From NCBI GenBank assembly GCA_016791385.1, contig JAEUMR010000038.1, positions 1-64,000 on the forward strand: a stretch of DNA of 64,000 nucleotides, read 5' to 3'. The stretch is from Hyphomonadaceae bacterium (GTDB lineage: Bacteria > Pseudomonadota > Alphaproteobacteria > Caulobacterales > Aquidulcibacteraceae). The notes below the pieces were generated by a model. That model had not been told where the DNA came from. It did not search any database and saw only the letters and a list, made by a program, of their open reading frames with translations. The translations under genes were made by a program, and so were the position numbers. Positions 61,643 through 64,000 of the stretch are shown here, in pieces; position 1 is the stretch's first letter, and each line of letters begins with the position of its first letter.

Positions 61643-62680
61643 ATGCAATACGCAAAACTGGGCGACACCGGCCTCATCGTGTCGCGGCTCTGCCTCGGCG
61701 TGATGACGTTCGGCGTCAACACCCTCAACGCAGCGCTTGGCAAGGTCGACCAGGACGGCGCGTCGAAGATGGTGGGCGAAGCGCTCGACGCGGGCGTCAA
61801 TTTCTTTGACACCGCCAACATCTATTCAGGCGGCCAATCCGAGGAAATGCTGGGTAAGGCGCTTGGCGCTCGGCGCAAGGATGTCGTCATCGCCACCAAG
61901 CTCGGCTTTCGCGCGGGCGCCGCCATCACGGACGCCGGTCTGTCACGTGGCCACATCATTGCCGCGTGCGAGGCCAGCTTGAAGCGGCTCGGCACGGACT
62001 ACATCGACCTCTACCAGGCGCACAAGGAAGACACGTTCACCCCGCTTGATGAAACGCTGGAAGCATTCGATCGGCTCGTGCAGGCGGGCAAGGTTCGCTA
62101 CCTAGGCTTTTCCAATTGGGCGTCGTGGCGCGCGGCGACTGCATTGCAGATGCAGAAGGAACGGGGTTGGGCGAAGTTCGCATCCGGGCAACTGCACTAT
62201 TCTCTGCTCAACAGAGAGGTCGAGCACGACCTTGCTCCGTTCCTGCGGCATGGCGGCCTCGGCATGCTGGTGTGGAGCCCGCTCGGCGGCGGCTTTCTGA
62301 GCGGGAAGTACACGCGCGACAACATCTCCAAAGAAGGGCGTCACGCCGCCTTCGACATCGTGCCGTTCGATCGCGAAAAGGGCTTTGCGCTGGTCGAGGC
62401 GATGCGGCCGATGGCGGAGCGGCTGGGCTGCACCATGGCGCAGCTGGCGCTGGCTTGGCTTCTGTCCAAGCGCGTGGTGACGAGCGTGCTGATCGGCTCG
62501 GCCAAGCTCAGCCAGTTGCAGGACAATCTGGGCGCCGCCAGCGTGCGGCTCGATGCCGAGGCGCTGGCCGAACTCGATCGCTTGACGGCGCCGGCGCCGA
62601 TTTACCCGCATTGGTTCAACGCGCGCCTGACCGACGCCAAGGTCGGCGACGGCCTTGCAGCTTCGACGGCGCAGCCATGA
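61643..62680 (+). CDS. Aldo/keto reductase
   Basis: The 345-residue TIM-barrel NADPH oxidoreductase has the family markers MQYAKLGDTGLIVSRLCLGVMTFG, the catalytic Asp/Tyr in NFFDTANIYSGGQSEEMLGKAL, the Lys in VIATKLGF, the His in DLYQAHKEDTFTPLDETLEAF, and the cofactor region SVLIGSAKLSQLQDNLGA. It belongs to the AKR11/YajO-like branch. The ATG at 61643 gives the canonical start. Its TGA overlaps the P450 ATG (ATGA), so the two are coupled. The substrate is probably linked to the P450 product. Confidence 0.93.
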   Translation: MQYAKLGDTGLIVSRLCLGVMTFGVNTLNAALGKVDQDGASKMVGEALDAGVNFFDTANIYSGGQSEEMLGKALGARRKDVVIATKLGFRAGAAITDAGLSRGHIIAACEASLKRLGTDYIDLYQAHKEDTFTPLDETLEAFDRLVQAGKVRYLGFSNWASWRAATALQMQKERGWAKFASGQLHYSLLNREVEHDLAPFLRHGGLGMLVWSPLGGGFLSGKYTRDNISKEGRHAAFDIVPFDREKGFALVEAMRPMAERLGCTMAQLALAWLLSKRVVTSVLIGSAKLSQLQDNLGAASVRLDAEALAELDRLTAPAPIYPHWFNARLTDAKVGDGLAASTAQP

Positions 62681-63897
62681 AGTTCGATCCGATGTCGGCG
62701 GAGACGCTGGAGAACCCGGGGACGGCGTATTCGCAGTTGCGCGCGCAATGTCCATTCCACGTCTATGACGGCCCTGACTTCAAGTTCGCGATCACCAGCG
62801 ATTACCGCGAGATCAAAGAGGAAATCCTCCAGGACAGCCCGATCTGGAGCTTCCGCTTCGGCAACGCGGCGAAGGACGGCATCAGCGATGTCGGCTTCAA
62901 GACCGACCCGCCGTTTCACATGGCCTTCCGCGCCGCTCTTTCTCCTGGGTTCACGCCGAAGCAGCTGAAGAAGTACGAGGCGGACATCGAGCGCATCAGC
63001 GACGAACTGGTTGCGGCGATGCGCGCGACGCCGGGCGCGCGCGGGGATTTCCACGACCTGTTCGCGTTGCCGCTGCCAGCGCGCATGATGTGCGTGATGC
63101 TTGGCGCGCCGGAATCGGATTATCCGTCCTATAAGCGCTGGGCCGATCACCTGCAGGAGATGATCTTCCACGATCCGACCCCTGCGTCGTTCGAGCCAAT
63201 TCTGAAAGAGATTTATCCGCATTTCATCGGCCACCTGGACCAGCGGCGCGAACTGCTGAAGCAGGCCGGCATCGATAATCCGGATGTCTCGGTGCTAGGC
63301 GCGGTGCTGCCGGATGATTTCATGTCGCGCACCTTGGTGACGCGCGTTGAAGGGCGGCCGCTGACGCAGGAGGAGGCGCTCAATGTCTGCCTCGCCTTCC
63401 TCACCGGCGGTCAGGAAACCACTACGGCGCTGTTCGGCAATCTGGTCTGGCGGCTGCTGCAGACGCCCGGACTATGGCAGCGCCTGCGGCAGCAGCCGGA
63501 CTTGGTCGAGAGTGCAATCGAAGAGAGCCTGCGGTTCGATCCTCCGGTGCTGGCGCATTTCCGCACCAGTCTGTGTCCGACGGAAATGCACGGCGTGAAT
63601 CTGCCGGAGCGCAGCAAGCTGATGTTCTCGATTGCCGGCGCCAATCGCGACCCGAGCGTGTTCGAAGCGCCGGAAGAGTTTCGCATCGACCGGCCGCTCA
63701 CGGAGGCGCGCAAGCATTTGTCTTTCGGCGCCGGCGTGCACTTCTGCATGGGAGCGCCGGTGGCGCGGCTTGAGGTTCGGACGGCGTTGCCAAAGCTGCT
63801 TGCGGCGTTCCCGGCGCTTCGGCTCGATGGACCGTCGGAACGGATCGGATCGTGGATGCATTGGGGCCGGGTCAAGTTGCCCGTAGCGTGGGGCTGA
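62677..63897 (+). CDS. Cytochrome P450
   Basis: The 406-residue soluble bacterial P450 has the heme-ligand loop FGAGVHFCMGAPVARLE (C357), the I-helix oxygen site CLAFLTGGQETTTALFGN (G-G-x-E-T-T), the K-helix ExxR in EESLRFDP, and TDPPFHMAFRAALSPGFTPK for substrate entry. The class is close to the camphor/terpene/steroid-type soluble P450s. It is cotranslated with an aldo/keto reductase upstream and followed after 1 base by a MaoC-type hydratase gene. No ferredoxin or reductase gene is visible before the window ends. Confidence 0.94.
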   Translation: MKFDPMSAETLENPGTAYSQLRAQCPFHVYDGPDFKFAITSDYREIKEEILQDSPIWSFRFGNAAKDGISDVGFKTDPPFHMAFRAALSPGFTPKQLKKYEADIERISDELVAAMRATPGARGDFHDLFALPLPARMMCVMLGAPESDYPSYKRWADHLQEMIFHDPTPASFEPILKEIYPHFIGHLDQRRELLKQAGIDNPDVSVLGAVLPDDFMSRTLVTRVEGRPLTQEEALNVCLAFLTGGQETTTALFGNLVWRLLQTPGLWQRLRQQPDLVESAIEESLRFDPPVLAHFRTSLCPTEMHGVNLPERSKLMFSIAGANRDPSVFEAPEEFRIDRPLTEARKHLSFGAGVHFCMGAPVARLEVRTALPKLLAAFPALRLDGPSERIGSWMHWGRVKLPVAWG

Positions 63898-63898
63898 G

Positions 63899-64000
63899 AT
63901 GCTCGACAAGTCGAAAATTGGCGCTGAGACGGAAGAGCGGCAGATCGTCGTCGAAGCCGGTATGCTTCGACTGTTCTGTCAGGCTATTGGCGAGACCAAT
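63899..64000 (+). CDS. MaoC-like dehydratase N-terminal domain protein, cut by the window edge
   Basis: The frame starting with ATG at 63899, 1 base after the P450 stop, reads MLDKSKIGAETEERQIVVEA, then GMLRLFCQAIGETN to the last base. This is the typical beginning of the MaoC dehydratase N-terminal (FAS1_DH-like) domain, where LDKSxIGxExxPxxxxVExGxIRxFAxAIGExN is conserved. It would hydrate an enoyl-CoA, fitting a degradation pathway downstream of the P450 and reductase. Only 34 residues are seen. Confidence 0.75.
   Translation, partial: MLDKSKIGAETEERQIVVEAGMLRLFCQAIGETN

Noticed and set aside
1-64000. Prophage, insertion sequence, CRISPR array, tRNA or rRNA
   Set aside because: No integrase, transposase, terminal repeat with target duplication, spaced repeat array, or tRNA cloverleaf was seen by eye; dedicated searches could still find a short RNA gene.

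Overview
This window is GC-rich, almost fully coding, and reads as chromosomal DNA of an alphaproteobacterium, most likely of the Caulobacterales/Hyphomonadales kind. The support for that placement is a 180-kDa-type NAD glutamate dehydrogenase, a TonB-dependent receptor, a DUF3108-rsmB-rpe-heparinase-purH run, a lone sdhB, very frequent ATGA/GTGA start-stop overlaps, and possible CtrA-like and GANTC sites. The placement is inference. I see no rRNA, tRNA, CRISPR array, insertion sequence or prophage.

Layout. 1-2464 (minus): a TetR-HlyD-ABC-permease export operon joined by ATGA overlaps, with a perfect 24-bp palindrome in front of the regulator. 2535-4924: a membrane nucleotide cyclase fused to a SUMF1-fold domain, then a CpdA-like phosphodiesterase, with a near-consensus CRP box between them. 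5259-6395: a hypothetical gene, an orphan Phd/YefM-like protein with a lysine-rich tail, and an intergenic repeat that supplies its stop codon. 6454-8506: a formaldehyde-type operon (class III ADH, thioredoxin-fold protein, GFA protein). 8503-12582: AsmA, a small membrane protein, CreD. 12739-16048: sdhB overlapping a GH1 glycosidase, then a secreted EF-hand-like protein. 16114-21865: acyltransferase, ZapE, pirin, HerA-like ATPase, AI-2E/PerM permease. 22313-27184: giant NAD-GDH.

27181-36719 is mostly minus strand: a DLH-family hydrolase, purH, a 0.9-kb non-coding region with a candidate 6S RNA and two inverted repeat pairs, an AT-richer orphan lipoprotein (plus strand), then the chain DUF3108-rsmB-rpe-heparinase, and a degenerate metallo-beta-lactamase-fold protein behind a strong terminator. 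36930-45465: murI, a DUF262/DUF1524 (GmrSD-like) protein, a secreted orphan, a phospholipase-C-like/DUF4332 fusion, small envelope proteins, an NmrA protein and DUF1428. 45535-52134: an M3 peptidase and several lipoprotein/stress genes (DUF4412, META, UspA, response regulator, NUDIX). 52297-58265: gltD-gltB, followed by a second UspA. The right end has a TonB receptor, then an aldo/keto reductase, a P450 and the start of a MaoC-type hydratase, coupled as a likely catabolic operon.

Metabolic theme: both the assimilatory (GOGAT) and catabolic (NAD-GDH) glutamate enzymes are present, and the GOGAT pair is flanked by UspA genes. The most unusual piece is the local cAMP module at 2.5-4.9 kb, which carries a possible synthesis, sensing and degradation circuit in under 2.5 kb. 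The DUF262 protein, the PLC-DUF4332 fusion and the dead metallo-beta-lactamase are the other poorly described proteins. Start sites were chosen by eye from Shine-Dalgarno spacing, overlaps and family lengths.
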